Shown piece by piece: positions 37,252-48,724 of a stretch of 64,000 bases of DNA. Under the pieces are notes generated by a model. That model made no database searches, was not told the DNA's origin, and saw nothing but the letters and a program-made list of their open reading frames with translations. The DNA is taken from contig NZ_JAATOO010000018.1 in assembly GCF_011806575.1 (NCBI RefSeq), forward strand, positions 1-64,000, in the 5' to 3' direction. A program made the translations under genes and the position numbers. Source of the DNA: Vibrio hepatarius (GTDB taxonomy: Bacteria > Pseudomonadota > Gammaproteobacteria > Enterobacterales > Vibrionaceae). Every line of letters begins with the position of its first letter. The stretch's first letter is position 1.

Positions 37252-37710
37252 TTAAAACTCTCGGCGAGCACATTTAAGTTCTGCAGAACATACTACGTCA
37301 CCGTCAACTTTCGCTACACCGTTAAATGCAGCAATGCCGCGACGTTCTTTTATAAATTCTACTTCAATCACGAGTTGGTCACCTGGAGTCACAGGCTTAC
37401 GGAATTTAGCCCCGTCTACGCTAGCAAAGTAGTACAGTTCATTCTCTGTTGGAGCACCGAACGATTTAAATGCCAACAGACCCGTTGCCTGTGCCATTGC
37501 TTCTAAGATCAGTACGCCTGGAAATACAGGTAGTTGAGGGAAATGACCTGTAAACTGAGGTTCATTCACTGAAACGTTCTTAATTGCCGTTAGGTATTTT
37601 TCTTCTTGGTAATCCGTTACGCGATCAATCAGTAAGAATGGGTAGCGATGAGGTAACAGTTCCTGAATTTCAGTGATGTTCATCGTTTTCTTTTCAGTAG
37701 TCAAAGTCAT
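37252..37710 (-). CDS. fabZ: 3-hydroxyacyl-ACP dehydratase FabZ
   Basis: Hot-dog-fold dehydratase of 152 aa for the third step of each fatty acid elongation cycle. The catalytic His is in [14 protein letters not shown] and the Glu in [11 protein letters not shown]. It competes with LpxA and LpxD for hydroxymyristoyl-ACP, and its place between their genes is conserved. A terminator lies upstream, after lpxD. The 165-bp gap between lpxD and fabZ therefore probably carries a fabZ promoter. Confidence 0.96.
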   Translation of the reverse strand: MTLTTEKKTMNITEIQELLPHRYPFLLIDRVTDYQEEKYLTAIKNVSVNEPQFTGHFPQLPVFPGVLILEAMAQATGLLAFKSFGAPTENELYYFASVDGAKFRKPVTPGDQLVIEVEFIKERRGIAAFNGVAKVDGDVVCSAELKCARREF

Positions 37711-37831
37711 ATTCCTATGTTGAATGCTAAGGTGTGTTGAAATTTCGCAGCGAAACTTAATTGGTTATAAACACCATCTAGACAGGGTAAACACACCCGA
37801 AATGTTATTTTTTTACTGGCAGCATTATAGA

Positions 37832-37860
37832 CGAAAAAGACCCGCACTTCGCGAGCCTTT
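37832..37860 (-). terminator. terminator after lpxD
   Basis: Arms AAAGACCCGC (37836-37845) and GCGAGCCTTT (37851-37860) pair on the minus-strand RNA with two G-U pairs around a 5-base loop. T-rich sequence follows on that strand. Confidence 0.75.
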
Positions 37861-37875
37861 TCAATCAGAAAGGGG

Positions 37876-38907
37876 TTATGATTCCTCTTTCTGCTCCATT
37901 AGCTTCTCGACAGCTTTCAGGCGCTTGTTCATTTCATCAATACGATGAACACGAGCAGCCGTCTTACGCCACTCTCTATTGGTTTGCAATGGAATCCCCG
38001 AAGAATACATACCTTTCTCTTCGATACTACGCATCACCATCGCCATACCAGTGATCGTTACGCCATCAGTGATTTCAATATGACCATTAATCACTGACGC
38101 ACCACCGATAATACAGTACTTGCCAATCTTAGTGCTGCCAGCAACAATCGTACCACCAGCCATTGCAGTACCATATCCGATGTGTACGTTGTGTGCGATC
38201 TGCATTTGGTTATCAATAATGACGTTGTCTTCGATGACCGTATCGTCCAACGCACCACGGTCAATCGTGGTACATGAACCAATTTCCACGCGGTTACCGA
38301 CGCGAACCGTACCAAGTTGAGGGATTTTAATCCATTCACCTTTGTCGTTGGCGTAGCCGAAACCGTCAGAGCCGATAACGGTGTTAGCTTGGATCAAACA
38401 ATCGCTACCAATGACCACTTCATGGTAAATACTAACGTTTGCCCAAAGCTTAGTGTTAGCACCGATAGACGCATTTTTACCGATAAAACAACCTGCGCCG
38501 ATCACCACGTTGTCAGCCAGTTCAACACCTGATTCAATCACCGCATTAGCACCGATCGATACGTTAGTACCCAATTGTACGTCTGCAGCCACAACCGCTG
38601 ACGGGGCAATCTGCTCCGCAGGGCTTGGTGTTGTATCTAGAGCTTGCGCTACTTTTGCAAATGCGACGTATGGGTCATCGACAACTAACGCATTGCCAAC
38701 ACAAACGTCTAGCTGCGCTTGTTTAACCATCACAACGGTCGCTTTACATTCCGGTAAATGCTTCGCGTACTTTGGATTAGACAAGAAAGTCACGTGACCT
38801 TCTTGCGCTTTGTCCATTGGCGCTACCATAGTTACTGTGGCTTCTGCATCCCCGTGCAGCACGCCCCCGGTAATGTTAGCCAAATCGGCCAAAGAAATTG
38901 TAGTCAT
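37876..38907 (-). CDS. lpxD: UDP-3-O-(3-hydroxyacyl)glucosamine N-acyltransferase LpxD
   Basis: Third step of lipid A synthesis: N-acylation of UDP-3-O-acyl-GlcN, 343 aa. An N-terminal uridine-binding domain covers about 1-100. The hexapeptide-repeat beta-helix runs from 100 to 290 ([17 protein letters not shown] and on) and contains the catalytic His in [12 protein letters not shown]-terminal helix (about 310-343) ends the protein. It begins 6 bp after the skp stop, so the two are translated together, as in other gammaproteobacteria. Confidence 0.96.
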   Translation of the reverse strand: MTTISLADLANITGGVLHGDAEATVTMVAPMDKAQEGHVTFLSNPKYAKHLPECKATVVMVKQAQLDVCVGNALVVDDPYVAFAKVAQALDTTPSPAEQIAPSAVVAADVQLGTNVSIGANAVIESGVELADNVVIGAGCFIGKNASIGANTKLWANVSIYHEVVIGSDCLIQANTVIGSDGFGYANDKGEWIKIPQLGTVRVGNRVEIGSCTTIDRGALDDTVIEDNVIIDNQMQIAHNVHIGYGTAMAGGTIVAGSTKIGKYCIIGGASVINGHIEITDGVTITGMAMVMRSIEEKGMYSSGIPLQTNREWRKTAARVHRIDEMNKRLKAVEKLMEQKEES

Positions 38908-38913
38908 AATTTA

Positions 38914-39423
38914 TTATTTAAGTTGTTTGATTACTTTTTCTGAAATGTTGTATTCAGGCTTGCCGTATTGCATTGCTTGGATATCAACGATTAGGTCGTA
39001 ACCTTCTTTTTCAGCCACTTTCTTAACTGCGTCTTGAATAACTTTAAATAGTTTTTGCTTCTCTTGCGATTCACGACGAGCAGTCGCTTGCTCTAAAGCT
39101 TGCGCTTTTACTTTATATTTGCTGTCTAGCTGAGCGATCTCAATACGCAGTTTTTCGATCTGGTCGTCACCAAGTAACTCACCATCACGCTTAAGCTTTT
39201 CAATTTTAGTCTTAGCTTGAGCTTGAATTGATTTTAGTTCATCAACCTTGTCTTTGAACTCGCTTTGCATTTTTTGGGCAACAACTTCACGCTGAGGAAG
39301 AGATTGGAATACTTGCGCTGTATTTACGTAGCCAACTTTTTGCGCCGCTTCAGCAGCATTTGCAAACATTGACGACGTCATCACTAGAAGGCTTAGACCA
39401 GCCGCTTTAATCATTTTATTCAC
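38914..39423 (-). CDS. skp: periplasmic chaperone Skp (OmpH)
   Basis: Trimeric periplasmic chaperone that holds unfolded outer-membrane proteins on their way to BamA. A signal peptide (NKMIKAAGLSLLVMTSSMFANA) precedes a short beta strand (KVGYVNTAQVF) and long charged helices at about 50-140, the tentacles. The open frame begins at 39501 inside bamA, but GAGGA stands 8 bases before a GTG at 39423. That GTG, giving 169 aa, is the best start; the ATG three codons later is too far from the ribosome site. It begins 16 bp after the bamA stop. Confidence 0.9.
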   Translation of the reverse strand: MNKMIKAAGLSLLVMTSSMFANAAEAAQKVGYVNTAQVFQSLPQREVVAQKMQSEFKDKVDELKSIQAQAKTKIEKLKRDGELLGDDQIEKLRIEIAQLDSKYKVKAQALEQATARRESQEKQKLFKVIQDAVKKVAEKEGYDLIVDIQAMQYGKPEYNISEKVIKQLK

Positions 39424-39439
39424 TATATTTTCCTCTGTA

Positions 39440-41851
39440 TTAGAAGGTTCTTCCGATGGTGAAAGTGAAGAATTCTTCATCATCACCTTCGTATTTTTCA
39501 ATTGGTTTCGCTACCGAGAACACCAATGGTCCCATTGGAGACATCCATTGCAACGCCGCACCGTATGACGCGCGGTAGTTTGTCGGATCCGAGTAGTCAT
39601 CATAGTAACGCTGGCCGTCGTAGGCTGAGTCGTAATCAAACTCGGTATCCCAAACACTCGCCGCATCGATAAACACACTGGTACGGATTTGGCTACGTGC
39701 TTCGTCTGAAGCAAATGGGGTCGGAACAATCAGTTCCATACTTGCCAACGCCACTGCGTTACCACCAACCGAGTCATCCGTTGCGTTCACACACGAATCG
39801 GTAGAACACAAAATCGGGTTACTGTTGACTGTATATACTGCTTTCGGACCCGCACTGTTCGAGCGGAAACCACGTAAGGTAGTAAAACCACCTGCGTAAT
39901 AGTTTTCATAGAATGGGAACAGGTTGTCGTTACCATCCGTTTGGCCATAACCATTACCGTAACCCAAACGACCACGCATCAATAGCGTAAATTCGTGTTT
40001 CTTGGTTAGCGGAATGTACTGACGCACGTCGTATTGCACTTTAAAGTACTGTGCGTCTGAACCCGGTACCGTCGCTTTCGCAAAGGCACGTTGATAGTTA
40101 CCCGCTGTTGGGAAGTAACCACGGTTCAAGTTGTTACGCGTCCAAGCAACGTTCACATCAAAATCGTTGGTGATGATATCGCCGTCTGCTTGGTCGATAC
40201 TTTGGGCAAATAGCTGCGCCTGATCGTAAGTCGGTACGTTACCGATCTTGTTATGGGTATAACCAACACCAAACTCAAAACGGTTCAATTCATCAAACGG
40301 GAAACCCCAGGTTAAGCTGGTGCCGTAACTTTCGTTGGTATAGTCAACGATACCCGCTTCTTTAGCTTCAAACTGGTTATAGAAAACTTTACCGCCTAAG
40401 CTGACACCATCAAGGTTCCAGTATGGGTCGCGGTAGTCCAAGCTAACGTTTTTCTGGTAGTCGTTCATCATCGCACTGACACCAACACGGTTACCAGTAC
40501 CCAAGAAGTTATCTTGCTGCAGACCGACCTGGAAGCTCACACCCGACTCAGTGCCATAGCCGATACCAAAGTTGATGCTGCCTGAGTTCGCTTCTTTAAC
40601 GCTGTAAACCAGATCAACTTGGTCTTCACTGCCCGGAACACGCACAGTTTGCACGTCAACCGTTTCAAAGAAACCTAAGCGGTTAAGACGGTTCTTACCC
40701 GTTTCAATTGACTTAGAGTTCAGCCAGCTGCCTTCCATTTGACGCATTTCACGGCGCAATACTTCATCTTTAGTCGCGTTGTTGCCGACAAAGCGAATAT
40801 CACGCACGTAAATTCGCTTACCAGACTCAACGTTGACAACCAGCGAAACTTCTTGAGTTTCATCGTCAAACTCTGAAATAGTGCGCACTTGTGGATACGC
40901 GTAACCAGCTTCACCTAGTTGTCGCTTAACGCTTTCTTCTAGGCTTGTCACCGCCGAGCCGTTATACAGCTCACCCATTTCGAAGGTAACCAGTTTCTCA
41001 AACTCATCGTCTCCAGACGGAAGGTCACCGCGAAATTTCACATCCTTAACGGTATAAGGTTTGCCTTCATCCAAGACTAAGGATACGTATACACCCTTTT
41101 TGTCAGGAGAAATTGAGACTTGAGTAGAATCTATCTTAAATTTCAGATAGCCACGGTCGAGATAGTAGGATTTAAGTGCTTCTAAATCCCCTGCCAGTAC
41201 TTGTTTCTGGTACTTATCATCCGCGAGGAAGTTCCACCATGAGACATCAACATTAAGCTCAAAACGGCTCAAAAGTTCGTCATCGGTAAAGACTTCGTTA
41301 CCGATAAAGTTGATTTGTTGAATCTTGGCAGAAACGCCCTCAGAGAAGACAAACTTAAGGTCAGCACGGTTTCGTGGTAGTGGTGTCACTACCGCTTTTA
41401 CGTTTGCGTTGTATTTACCAACACTGTAGTAAAAGTCTTCCAAACCTTTTTCGATGTTTGCCAACGTAGTGCGGTCAAGCGCTTCGCCCACACGAACATC
41501 TGACGCTTCTAAGTTTTGCGTTAGCTGTTCTTCTTTGATCGCTTTGTTACCAGAGAATGAAATACTGGAAATCGTTGGACGCTCTTTGACTTGAACGACA
41601 AGTACATCGCCTTCACGTAGTACTTTGATATCTTCAAAGTTACCCGACGCATACAGCGCTCGGATGATCTGTGAAACATCTTGATTGCCAATCGTGTCAC
41701 CGATACGTACTGGCATTTTCAATAATGCCGCACCTAACGTAACACGTTGTAAACCTTCTACCTGAATATCCTGAACAACAAAGTTCTCAGCACCATTTGC
41801 GCTTACACTAGTTGCTAGCAACGTGGCAAACAGAATCTTTTTCATCGCCAT
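39440..41851 (-). CDS. bamA: outer-membrane protein assembly factor BamA
   Basis: Core of the BAM machine that inserts beta-barrel proteins into the outer membrane, 803 aa. A signal peptide ([20 protein letters not shown]) is followed by five POTRA domains over about 25-420 (first one [14 protein letters not shown]) and a 16-strand barrel. The barrel carries the conserved loop-6 motif RGF ([14 protein letters not shown]) and ends in a C-terminal Phe (TIGRTF). It lies between rseP and skp in the conserved order. Confidence 0.97.
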   Translation of the reverse strand: MAMKKILFATLLATSVSANGAENFVVQDIQVEGLQRVTLGAALLKMPVRIGDTIGNQDVSQIIRALYASGNFEDIKVLREGDVLVVQVKERPTISSISFSGNKAIKEEQLTQNLEASDVRVGEALDRTTLANIEKGLEDFYYSVGKYNANVKAVVTPLPRNRADLKFVFSEGVSAKIQQINFIGNEVFTDDELLSRFELNVDVSWWNFLADDKYQKQVLAGDLEALKSYYLDRGYLKFKIDSTQVSISPDKKGVYVSLVLDEGKPYTVKDVKFRGDLPSGDDEFEKLVTFEMGELYNGSAVTSLEESVKRQLGEAGYAYPQVRTISEFDDETQEVSLVVNVESGKRIYVRDIRFVGNNATKDEVLRREMRQMEGSWLNSKSIETGKNRLNRLGFFETVDVQTVRVPGSEDQVDLVYSVKEANSGSINFGIGYGTESGVSFQVGLQQDNFLGTGNRVGVSAMMNDYQKNVSLDYRDPYWNLDGVSLGGKVFYNQFEAKEAGIVDYTNESYGTSLTWGFPFDELNRFEFGVGYTHNKIGNVPTYDQAQLFAQSIDQADGDIITNDFDVNVAWTRNNLNRGYFPTAGNYQRAFAKATVPGSDAQYFKVQYDVRQYIPLTKKHEFTLLMRGRLGYGNGYGQTDGNDNLFPFYENYYAGGFTTLRGFRSNSAGPKAVYTVNSNPILCSTDSCVNATDDSVGGNAVALASMELIVPTPFASDEARSQIRTSVFIDAASVWDTEFDYDSAYDGQRYYDDYSDPTNYRASYGAALQWMSPMGPLVFSVAKPIEKYEGDDEEFFTFTIGRTF

Positions 41852-41890
41852 ATGTGTTTTAGTTATTCCTTACTACAACCTTTGCCTCGT

Positions 41891-43249
41891 TTAAAGACGA
41901 GCAAAATCATTGAAAATCGCCACTGCCATAAGAGAGAAGATAATTGCCCCGCCAATGCGGTACCCCATTTCCTGGACTTTTTCAGGAACAGGACGTCTGA
42001 TTACAGCCTCAATAGCAAAAAACAATAAATGTCCGCCATCCAACATCGGTAACGGTACAAGGTTAATGATCCCTAAGTTAACACTAATCAGCGCTAGAAA
42101 GCCGAGGAAATATACCAGTCCATAGTCGGCGGTGGTTCCTGCTCCTTTCGCGATTGAGATTGGTCCGCTCAGGTTGTTTAATCCTACATCGCCAACAATC
42201 AGCTTTTTCAACATGCTGATGGTTAGCCCAATCACTTGTCCGGTTTTTTCAATCGCTTTGCCGACTGACTCTACAGCACCAAACTGTAAGTCGAAACGGT
42301 AGCTTTCAGGCCACTCAGCTACTTCTGGAGCGATGCCTGCAAAACCAATTTCACCTTTACCCTTAACCTCACGACTGTCAGGAATAATGGTGATGTCGAG
42401 ACGTTCAGCCCCGCGTAAAATTTCTAACTGCAACGGTTTATTGGGGTGTTGCTGGATCGAGTCGACAACTTGTTGCCAGCCAGTTATGGCTTGTCCATTG
42501 ATTGCGACTATCGTATCCCCCACTTGCAAACCAGCATGCGCTCCCGCACTGTCTTGCGAGATGTTCACTAGCTTGGTTGAGATTTCTGGTGTGAATGGCA
42601 CAAATCCAAGCGCTGACATAGCAGACTGCTGCTCAGGGTCAAAGTTCCAATCGGTTAAGTCAAATGTGAGGGTTTGCTCAACTCCAACGCCATCTGCAGG
42701 GGCAACCGTCATGGTCAGACGCTCATCGCCGATATGAGAAATCAGCCCCATATTGACCGATTCCCAGTCTGCGGTTTTGACGCCAGAAATAGACTTAAGT
42801 TCCATCCCTTGCTCTAACCCTGCATCTGCAGCAATAGAATAAGGGGTAATTGGACCAACGACGGGTTTTACCGCTGGTACGCCGATGATAAAAACTAGCC
42901 AGTAAGCAACGATGGCGAACAAGAAGTTAAACGCCGGCCCTGCAGCCACAATCGCGCTACGCTTCCACAATGGTTTTTTATCGAAAGCAAACCGCTGCTC
43001 AGACTCCGGCACATCATCTACGCGCCCGTCTAACATTTTGACGTAACCACCTAACGGGATCACCGCTAGGCTGTACTCTGTACCGTCTTTACCGACTTTG
43101 CTCCAGATGGATTTACCAAAACCAATAGAAAACTTTTCTACTTTGACCCCACAACGACGCGCTACCCAAAAGTGGCCAAACTCATGAACGGCGACCAGAA
43201 TACCTAATGCGATAATGAAGGAAACAAAGTTCCACAAGATACCCGTCAT
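41891..43249 (-). CDS. rseP: site-2 protease RseP
   Basis: Inner-membrane zinc metalloprotease of 452 aa that cuts the anti-sigma factor RseA after DegS, releasing sigma E during envelope stress. The zinc motif HEFGH lies at about 22-26 in the first membrane span. Two PDZ domains cover about 115-305 ([15 protein letters not shown] and [17 protein letters not shown]). The second metal motif [11 protein letters not shown] is near 395. Its ATG overlaps the dxr stop by 4 bp. Sigma E controls bamA and skp in relatives, and those genes lie directly downstream. Confidence 0.96.
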   Translation of the reverse strand: MTGILWNFVSFIIALGILVAVHEFGHFWVARRCGVKVEKFSIGFGKSIWSKVGKDGTEYSLAVIPLGGYVKMLDGRVDDVPESEQRFAFDKKPLWKRSAIVAAGPAFNFLFAIVAYWLVFIIGVPAVKPVVGPITPYSIAADAGLEQGMELKSISGVKTADWESVNMGLISHIGDERLTMTVAPADGVGVEQTLTFDLTDWNFDPEQQSAMSALGFVPFTPEISTKLVNISQDSAGAHAGLQVGDTIVAINGQAITGWQQVVDSIQQHPNKPLQLEILRGAERLDITIIPDSREVKGKGEIGFAGIAPEVAEWPESYRFDLQFGAVESVGKAIEKTGQVIGLTISMLKKLIVGDVGLNNLSGPISIAKGAGTTADYGLVYFLGFLALISVNLGIINLVPLPMLDGGHLLFFAIEAVIRRPVPEKVQEMGYRIGGAIIFSLMAVAIFNDFARL

Positions 43250-44454
43250 AACTTACGCTCACTCACCATTTCGGTCGCTAATTCCCTTGCCATTCTATCT
43301 AGCTCGAGAATGCTTTCCAAGTCGCTACAGTGCGCGCGAGTCGAGCCAGCACACACTTTCGACAGAACCGCTTCATTGACAACCGCGATATCGGTAAAAG
43401 AGAGTGTTCGGTCTAAGAACGCAGCGACTGCCACCTCGTTAGCCGCATTCAACGCGGTCGTCGCGTGCTGCCCTTCGTAGCAAGCATCAATGGCTAATTT
43501 CAAGCAAGGATAACGATTGAAGTCTGGAGCAAGGAAAGTCAGCTCTCCGACTTGAGTAAAGTCGAGCGGTGCCACACCTGAGGAAACACGATTTGGATAA
43601 GACAGCGTCAGAGCAATCGGCGTTGCCATGTCTGGCTCACCCATTTGCGCCAACACAGAACCATCTTGGTACTGCACCATCGAGTGAATCACCGACTGTG
43701 GGTGAATAACCACTTTCAGTTGCTCGCGAGAGGTATTAAACAACCACTTGGCTTCGATGTACTCTAGGCCTTTGTTCATCATGGTTGCTGAATCGACCGA
43801 AATTTTAGGTCCCATTGACCAGTTTGGATGCGCGATCGCCTGCTCAGGGGTCACACCGCTAAGCGTGTTGATATCACTGTAACGGAAAGGTCCACCTGAA
43901 CCGGTCAAAAGAATATGTTGAATTCCTTCTTGCCCGAGGTTACAGCGACCGAGGTTAGTCTGAATCTGGCTTGGTAAGCATTGGAAGATCGCATTGTGTT
44001 CACTATCGACAGGCATTAACTCCGCACCTGAATGCTTGACCGCATCGATAAACAGTTGCCCAGACATCACAAGCGCTTCTTTGTTGGCCAACAAAACGCG
44101 CTTACCCGCTTTGACCGCCGCCATCGTTGGTAACAGGCCTGCCGCGCCAACAATCGCCGCCATGACAGTATCCACCTCATCCATCGCAGACACTTGGCAC
44201 ATAGCGTCCACACCCGCCAGTACTTCGGTGTTCACTTTCAGCTCTGACAGTTGGTGTTTTAGTTGTAACGCCGCATCGTCACACGCCATAACCGCGTATT
44301 TTGGTTGCCACCTCTGACACAGTTGACGCATTTTTTCGACATTGCTTCCTGCTGCCAACGCAATCACAGAAAACTGCTCAGGATTTTGTTCGATAACTTT
44401 AAATGTACTCGCACCGATAGAGCCAGTAGCACCAAGAATTGTTAACTTACGCAT
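43246..44454 (-). CDS. dxr: 1-deoxy-D-xylulose 5-phosphate reductoisomerase Dxr (IspC)
   Basis: NADPH-dependent enzyme of 402 aa that makes 2-C-methyl-D-erythritol 4-phosphate, the first committed step of the MEP isoprenoid pathway. The nucleotide-binding motif GATGSIG starts at residue 8, LANKEALV and the metal-binding [10 protein letters not shown] are present, and [13 protein letters not shown] is the active-site block. It feeds isoprenoids to UppS encoded two genes upstream. Confidence 0.97.
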   Translation of the reverse strand: MRKLTILGATGSIGASTFKVIEQNPEQFSVIALAAGSNVEKMRQLCQRWQPKYAVMACDDAALQLKHQLSELKVNTEVLAGVDAMCQVSAMDEVDTVMAAIVGAAGLLPTMAAVKAGKRVLLANKEALVMSGQLFIDAVKHSGAELMPVDSEHNAIFQCLPSQIQTNLGRCNLGQEGIQHILLTGSGGPFRYSDINTLSGVTPEQAIAHPNWSMGPKISVDSATMMNKGLEYIEAKWLFNTSREQLKVVIHPQSVIHSMVQYQDGSVLAQMGEPDMATPIALTLSYPNRVSSGVAPLDFTQVGELTFLAPDFNRYPCLKLAIDACYEGQHATTALNAANEVAVAAFLDRTLSFTDIAVVNEAVLSKVCAGSTRAHCSDLESILELDRMARELATEMVSERKL

Positions 44455-44495
44455 AGCAAGAAACCGATATGTGGTTGAGGCAAGCCGAAGCTCGC

Positions 44496-45338
44496 CTACA
44501 GAATGAAGTAAAGAAATGCAAAAACGGGGAATGCTGCAGTCAGGCTGTCGATACGGTCAAGAACGCCACCGTGACCTGGAATGATGTTACTGCTGTCTTT
44601 GATACCAGAAACTCGTTTGAACATACTCTCAACTAGATCACCCAGCACTGAAATAACCACGGTGATCAACGTAATCACTATCATTACCTGTGGGCTTGAA
44701 AACTCGATATCAAACCAAGTTGATGCGCCCCACCCGACCAAGATCGCGGTAATGATTCCGCCGACTAGTCCTTCAATGGTTTTATTCGGGCTAACATTCG
44801 GCGCCATTTTGCGCTTACCCATACTCTTACCCGTGAAATACGCGCCACTGTCGGCAGCCCAAACAATCAAGCAGACGTACAGTACTAGTTTAGCACCATG
44901 GTAAGGTTCAGTTTCGATACCTTCAGCACGTAATAGCAGCACACTCCAGAAAAACGGTAATAGCGTCAGCACACCAAATGCGTGACGAAGAAGTGTTGAG
45001 TGCTGCCATAAAGATGAGGATTTAGGGTAAGTGATCGCCAACGCACTTGCCGATACCCACCAAACACAGCCTATCGCCAAGATCAGGTAATGAGGCTCTA
45101 GAACCAGATTAAGACTGCCCGAGTCGAACGGGATAAATGCGAGGCTTAACGCACTGACCGCTAACGCTGGGATCAATGCTATCGCGCGAGATTTTGAATC
45201 AACAAACTGAGTCCACTCCCAGTAACCGATCAACATGATCGCAGCAATGGCGACGACAAACATCGGTAATGAGAGCTCAAAAATTCCTAAGATCACTAAT
45301 GGCGCAAGGATGAGTGCTGTTATTATTCTTTGTTTCAA
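44496..45338 (-). CDS. cdsA: phosphatidate cytidylyltransferase CdsA
   Basis: Inner-membrane enzyme of 280 aa that makes CDP-diacylglycerol from phosphatidate and CTP, the branch point of phospholipid synthesis. About eight hydrophobic spans are visible. The signature [21 protein letters not shown] followed by LDRIDS lies at about 235-265. It begins 11 bp after the uppS stop. PgpA, a later enzyme of the phosphatidylglycerol branch, is encoded at 54069. Confidence 0.95.
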   Translation of the reverse strand: MKQRIITALILAPLVILGIFELSLPMFVVAIAAIMLIGYWEWTQFVDSKSRAIALIPALAVSALSLAFIPFDSGSLNLVLEPHYLILAIGCVWWVSASALAITYPKSSSLWQHSTLLRHAFGVLTLLPFFWSVLLLRAEGIETEPYHGAKLVLYVCLIVWAADSGAYFTGKSMGKRKMAPNVSPNKTIEGLVGGIITAILVGWGASTWFDIEFSSPQVMIVITLITVVISVLGDLVESMFKRVSGIKDSSNIIPGHGGVLDRIDSLTAAFPVFAFLYFIL

Positions 45339-45349
45339 ACTTGGATCCT

Positions 45350-46105
45350 TTATTCGCTTTCCATCAATGCCTTGATTTGTTCACCGGTACAGCCAAAACG
45401 CCTTTCACGGTTAACAAACCAAGTCACTGCTTCAATTAAGCTGTTTTCATCGAACTCAGGCCAGTAAATTGGCGTAAAGTAGAGTTCTGCATAAGCCATC
45501 TGCCACAACATAAAGTTGCTGATACGACACTCGCCACTGGTGCGAATCATCAGATCCACTTCAGGCAAATCCGACATGGTCAAATGCTGGGTAATCAATT
45601 CTTCAGTAATTTCACTGGCCTGCAACTCTCCTGTGGCTACTTTCGCTGCGAGAGCTTTAGTCGCCTCGGTAATGTCCCACTTGCCACCGTAGTTAGCGGC
45701 AATGTTAACTACCATCCCAGTGTTATTTTCGGTCAAAGCTTCAGCTTGAGCGATCTTACTACGCAACCTGTTATTGAAACGTGCCGTATCACCGATAACA
45801 CGTAGGCGTAAATTGTTTTTGTGCAGCTTCTTCACTTCGGTAGTCAACACCGTAATGAAGAGTTCCATCAATACACCCACTTCTTCTTCTGGACGACGCC
45901 AGTTCTCACTGCTGAAAGCAAACAGAGTGATCGCTTTGATGCCAAGCTTGGCAGAGGCAGAAATCGTCTTTCTGACCGCTGCAACACCATTTTTATGGCC
46001 AAAAACGCGTGGTTTTCCCTGAGCTTTTGCCCAGCGGCCGTTGCCGTCCATAATTATCGCGATGTGCTGAGGAAGTTGTTCTGGTGAGAGTTGTGGATTT
46101 TGCAT
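45350..46105 (-). CDS. uppS: undecaprenyl diphosphate synthase UppS (IspU)
   Basis: Cis-prenyltransferase of 251 aa that extends farnesyl diphosphate with eight isopentenyl units to the C55 carrier used for peptidoglycan and O-antigen. The catalytic Asp is in [12 protein letters not shown] near residue 22, and [11 protein letters not shown] and [10 protein letters not shown] are further family motifs. It lies downstream of frr behind a terminator, so the uppS-cdsA-dxr-rseP group probably has its own promoter between 46106 and 46146 or relies on read-through. Confidence 0.96.
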   Translation of the reverse strand: MQNPQLSPEQLPQHIAIIMDGNGRWAKAQGKPRVFGHKNGVAAVRKTISASAKLGIKAITLFAFSSENWRRPEEEVGVLMELFITVLTTEVKKLHKNNLRLRVIGDTARFNNRLRSKIAQAEALTENNTGMVVNIAANYGGKWDITEATKALAAKVATGELQASEITEELITQHLTMSDLPEVDLMIRTSGECRISNFMLWQMAYAELYFTPIYWPEFDENSLIEAVTWFVNRERRFGCTGEQIKALMESE

Positions 46106-46146
46106 AAAGAGGTAGGTAGATTGTCAGCAAAGGTCAGAGAGTAGCA

Positions 46147-46176
46147 TAAAAAAACGCTGTGCTGCGAGCACAGCGT
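46147..46176 (-). terminator. terminator of frr
   Basis: A 10-bp perfect stem ACGCTGTGCT / AGCACAGCGT with a 3-base loop (GCG) is followed on the minus strand by a run of T (A 46147-46154 on plus). Confidence 0.95.
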
Positions 46177-46202
46177 CTTTAATAAGCCGAGTTTATGAAT
46201 AA

Positions 46203-46760
46203 TTATACTTCCATCAACTCTTTTTCTTTCGCCGCAAGCACTTCGTCGACTTTTTTCACTGCAGCATCTGTCAGTTTTTGAATCTCGTCTTGAGCTTTGC
46301 GATCTTCATCTTCAGAGATTTCTTTGTCTTTTAGAAGCGCTTTCAGGTCGTTGTTAGCATCACGACGGATGTTACGGATAGCAACACGGCCACCTTCAGC
46401 TTCACCACGTACGATCTTAACAAGGTCTTTACGACGCTCTTCCGTTAGCGGTGGAAGTGGTACACGAATGATAGTACCCGCAGACATTGGGTTTAGACCC
46501 AAGTCAGACATCATGATCGCTTTTTCAACTTTTTGCGTTAGCTCTTTGTCGAAAACAGTGATTGCTAGAGTACGAGCGTCTTCTGCTACTACGTTTGCCA
46601 CTTGGTTAAGAGGCGTTGCTGCACCGTAGTACTCTACTGAAATACCAGATAGTAGGCTTGGGTGTGCACGACCTGTGCGGATTTTAGACAGGTTATTCTT
46701 TAACGCATCGACACTTTTGTCCATACGCTCTTGAGCGTCTTTTTTGATTTCGTTAATCAC
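46203..46760 (-). CDS. frr: ribosome-recycling factor Frr
   Basis: Splits post-termination ribosomes together with EF-G. It has 185 aa as in E. coli. The long three-helix bundle shows [26 protein letters not shown] in the N-terminal part and the [14 protein letters not shown] tail. It follows pyrH with a 103-bp gap that contains a hairpin. Confidence 0.97.
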   Translation of the reverse strand: MINEIKKDAQERMDKSVDALKNNLSKIRTGRAHPSLLSGISVEYYGAATPLNQVANVVAEDARTLAITVFDKELTQKVEKAIMMSDLGLNPMSAGTIIRVPLPPLTEERRKDLVKIVRGEAEGGRVAIRNIRRDANNDLKALLKDKEISEDEDRKAQDEIQKLTDAAVKKVDEVLAAKEKELMEV

Positions 46761-46825
46761 AATATCACCTTAATTATGTAATTCTTCTAGAAGAAAGCCT
46801 AAACAGGATTCTTCAAAAGGCAATA

Positions 46826-46853
46826 CCACAGCAAGGATATTCATTTGCTGCGG
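46826..46853 (-). other. hairpin between pyrH and frr
   Basis: CCACAGCAA (46826-46834) and TTGCTGCGG (46845-46853) pair over 9 bp on the minus-strand RNA. No clean T run follows, so it may be an RNA-processing or stabilising element rather than a terminator. It lies 10 bp before the pyrH stop side. Confidence 0.35.
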
Positions 46854-46863
46854 TTGAATTCTA

Positions 46864-47595
46864 TTATTCAGCAGTGCTAATTAGCGTGCCTTCTGCTTCA
46901 CCCATAACCACGCGGCGTAGTGCGCCTGGCTTGTTCATGTTAAATACGCGGATTGGCATTTTGTGGTCACGTGCCAGTGTAAATGCTGCCAAATCCATCA
47001 CTTTTAGCTCTTTATCAAGAACTTCAGTGAAAGTCAGCTTATCATACAGCTCTGCGTCTGGGTTTGCTACTGGGTCTGCGGTAAATACGCCATCTACTTT
47101 CGTTGCTTTAAGAACGACGTCTGCTTCGATTTCGATACCGCGTAGACACGCCGCTGAATCCGTTGTGAAGAATGGGTTACCAGTACCCGCAGAGAAGATC
47201 ACTACGCGGCCTTGGCGAAGTTCGCGGATTGCGTCTGCCCAATTGTAATCGTCACACACACCTTTTAGAGGAATTGCAGACATTACGCGAGCGTTTACGT
47301 ATGCACGGTGCAGCGCATCACGCATTGCAAGACCGTTCATCACTGTAGCCAACATACCCATGTGGTCACCGACAACACGGTTCATACCAGCTTCAGCCAG
47401 ACCAGCACCGCGGAACAGGTTACCACCACCGATAACTACACCAACCTGAACGCCTAGTTCAACCAGCTCTTTCACTTCTTGTGCCATGCGATCTAGGATC
47501 GCTGGATCGATGCCAAAACCGTCTTCGCCTTGAAGCGCTTCACCACTCAATTTTAACAAAATACGTTGATATGCAGGTTTAGGGTTTGTAGTCAT
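46864..47595 (-). CDS. pyrH: uridylate kinase PyrH
   Basis: Hexameric bacterial UMP kinase, 243 aa, amino-acid-kinase fold. The motifs are KLSGEALQG near residue 15, [11 protein letters not shown], and the C-terminal [14 protein letters not shown] segment (here [19 protein letters not shown]). I chose the ATG at 47595, with GGAAGG before it. The open frame extends 23 codons upstream through the intergenic region, which family comparison rules out. A terminator lies between tsf and pyrH. Confidence 0.96.
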   Translation of the reverse strand: MTTNPKPAYQRILLKLSGEALQGEDGFGIDPAILDRMAQEVKELVELGVQVGVVIGGGNLFRGAGLAEAGMNRVVGDHMGMLATVMNGLAMRDALHRAYVNARVMSAIPLKGVCDDYNWADAIRELRQGRVVIFSAGTGNPFFTTDSAACLRGIEIEADVVLKATKVDGVFTADPVANPDAELYDKLTFTEVLDKELKVMDLAAFTLARDHKMPIRVFNMNKPGALRRVVMGEAEGTLISTAE

Positions 47596-47695
47596 GGACT
47601 TTACCTTCCAAAAGAGAGTTTTTTGATTAACAGTCATGGATAAACACAGGACAACTGTATGCATTCATCACGGTTAATCGATTACTTGTTAGTCG

Positions 47696-47724
47696 TAAAA
47701 AGACCGCAGCCTGAGCTACGGTCT
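47696..47724 (-). terminator. terminator of rpsB-tsf
   Basis: Arms AGACCGCAGC (47701-47710) and GCTACGGTCT (47715-47724) pair over 10 bp on the minus-strand RNA, followed by a T run on that strand. Confidence 0.92.
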
Positions 47725-47748
47725 AATACTTACACAAGTCTCTAAGGA

Positions 47749-48594
47749 TTAACCTTTTTGAGCTGCAGCAACTTCTTCAGCGAAGCTCATTTCTTCCGCT
47801 TTCTCGATACCTTCACCCACTTCTAGGCGAACGAATGTAGAAATTGAAGCGCCTTTCTCTTTCAGCATATCACCTACAGTTTTCTTAGGCTCCATGATGA
47901 ACGCTTGACCAGTTAGAGAGATTTCGCCAGTGAATTTCTTCATACGGCCAACAACCATTTTCTCTGCGATCTCAGCAGGCTTGCCTTCGTTCATAGCGAT
48001 TTCAACTTGAACTTCTTTCTCTTTAGCAACTACGTCAGCTGGTACATCTTCTGGGTTTACGTACTCTGGCTTAGAAGCAGCTACGTGCATAGCAACATGC
48101 TTAAGAGTTTCTGCATCGCCTTCACCAGCAACAACTACACCGATTTTCTCACCGTGACGGTAAGAAGCGATTGCAGCGCCTTCAACGTACTGTACGCGAC
48201 GGATGTTGATGTTTTCGCCGATCTTAGCAACTAGAGCAACACGCTCTTCTTCGAATTTAGCAACTAGCTCTTCAACAGAAGCTTTAGAAGCTAGAGCGTC
48301 TGCTGCTACTTTCTCTGCGAATGCAGTGAAGTTGCCGTCTTTAGCAACGAAGTCAGTTTGGCAGTTAACTTCAAGAAGAGCAGCAACGCCGTTTTCTTCT
48401 TTGATGATGATTGCGCCTTCAGCTGCAACGTTACCAGCTTTCTTAGCTGCTTTCGCTGCGCCAGATTTACGCATGTTTTCAATTGCTAGTTCGATATCAG
48501 CGTTTGCTTCTACAAGCGCTTTCTTACATTCCATCATGCCAGCGCCAGTGCGCTCGCGAAGTTCTTTAACTAGAGCAGCAGTTACAGTTGCCAT
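47749..48594 (-). CDS. tsf: elongation factor Ts
   Basis: Guanine nucleotide exchange factor for EF-Tu, 281 aa. The N-terminal module [21 protein letters not shown] and the conserved TDFV (CQTDFVAKD, residues about 79-82) that contacts EF-Tu are present, followed by the core subdomains. Codon use is strongly biased to preferred codons, as expected for an abundant translation factor. It is cotranscribed with rpsB through a leaky terminator. Confidence 0.97.
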   Translation of the reverse strand: MATVTAALVKELRERTGAGMMECKKALVEANADIELAIENMRKSGAAKAAKKAGNVAAEGAIIIKEENGVAALLEVNCQTDFVAKDGNFTAFAEKVAADALASKASVEELVAKFEEERVALVAKIGENINIRRVQYVEGAAIASYRHGEKIGVVVAGEGDAETLKHVAMHVAASKPEYVNPEDVPADVVAKEKEVQVEIAMNEGKPAEIAEKMVVGRMKKFTGEISLTGQAFIMEPKKTVGDMLKEKGASISTFVRLEVGEGIEKAEEMSFAEEVAAAQKG

Positions 48595-48624
48595 TCTCTA
48601 TTCCTCGTTTGATTCGAATAAGGT

Positions 48625-48655
48625 AAAAAACAGGGGCCTACATTATCGGCCCCTG
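48625..48655 (-). terminator. attenuator-type terminator between rpsB and tsf
   Basis: CAGGGGCC (48631-48638) and GGCCCCTG (48648-48655) form an 8-bp perfect stem with a 9-base loop, followed on the minus strand by six T. A partial terminator at this place, lowering tsf relative to rpsB, is known in E. coli. Confidence 0.9.
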
Positions 48656-48724
48656 ATGCTAACTATAACTTAGTCTATGCTACAACAAGGTTTCACATAA
48701 ACTAAGTGTGACACAGAGCCGTGA

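Noticed and set aside
41220..41250. GGAACTT on the minus strand within bamA as a sigma E -35 element for skp
   Set aside because: No matching -10 (TCAAA-like) at the required distance, and it is deep inside the bamA coding region.
47596..47664. Extended pyrH start (266 aa), likewise extended rpsB (49486), thiL (55595), ribH (56612), tilS (29976) and mltD (24538)
   Set aside because: Each extension runs into intergenic, leader or neighbouring coding sequence, while a ribosome site and the conserved N-terminus support the internal ATG.
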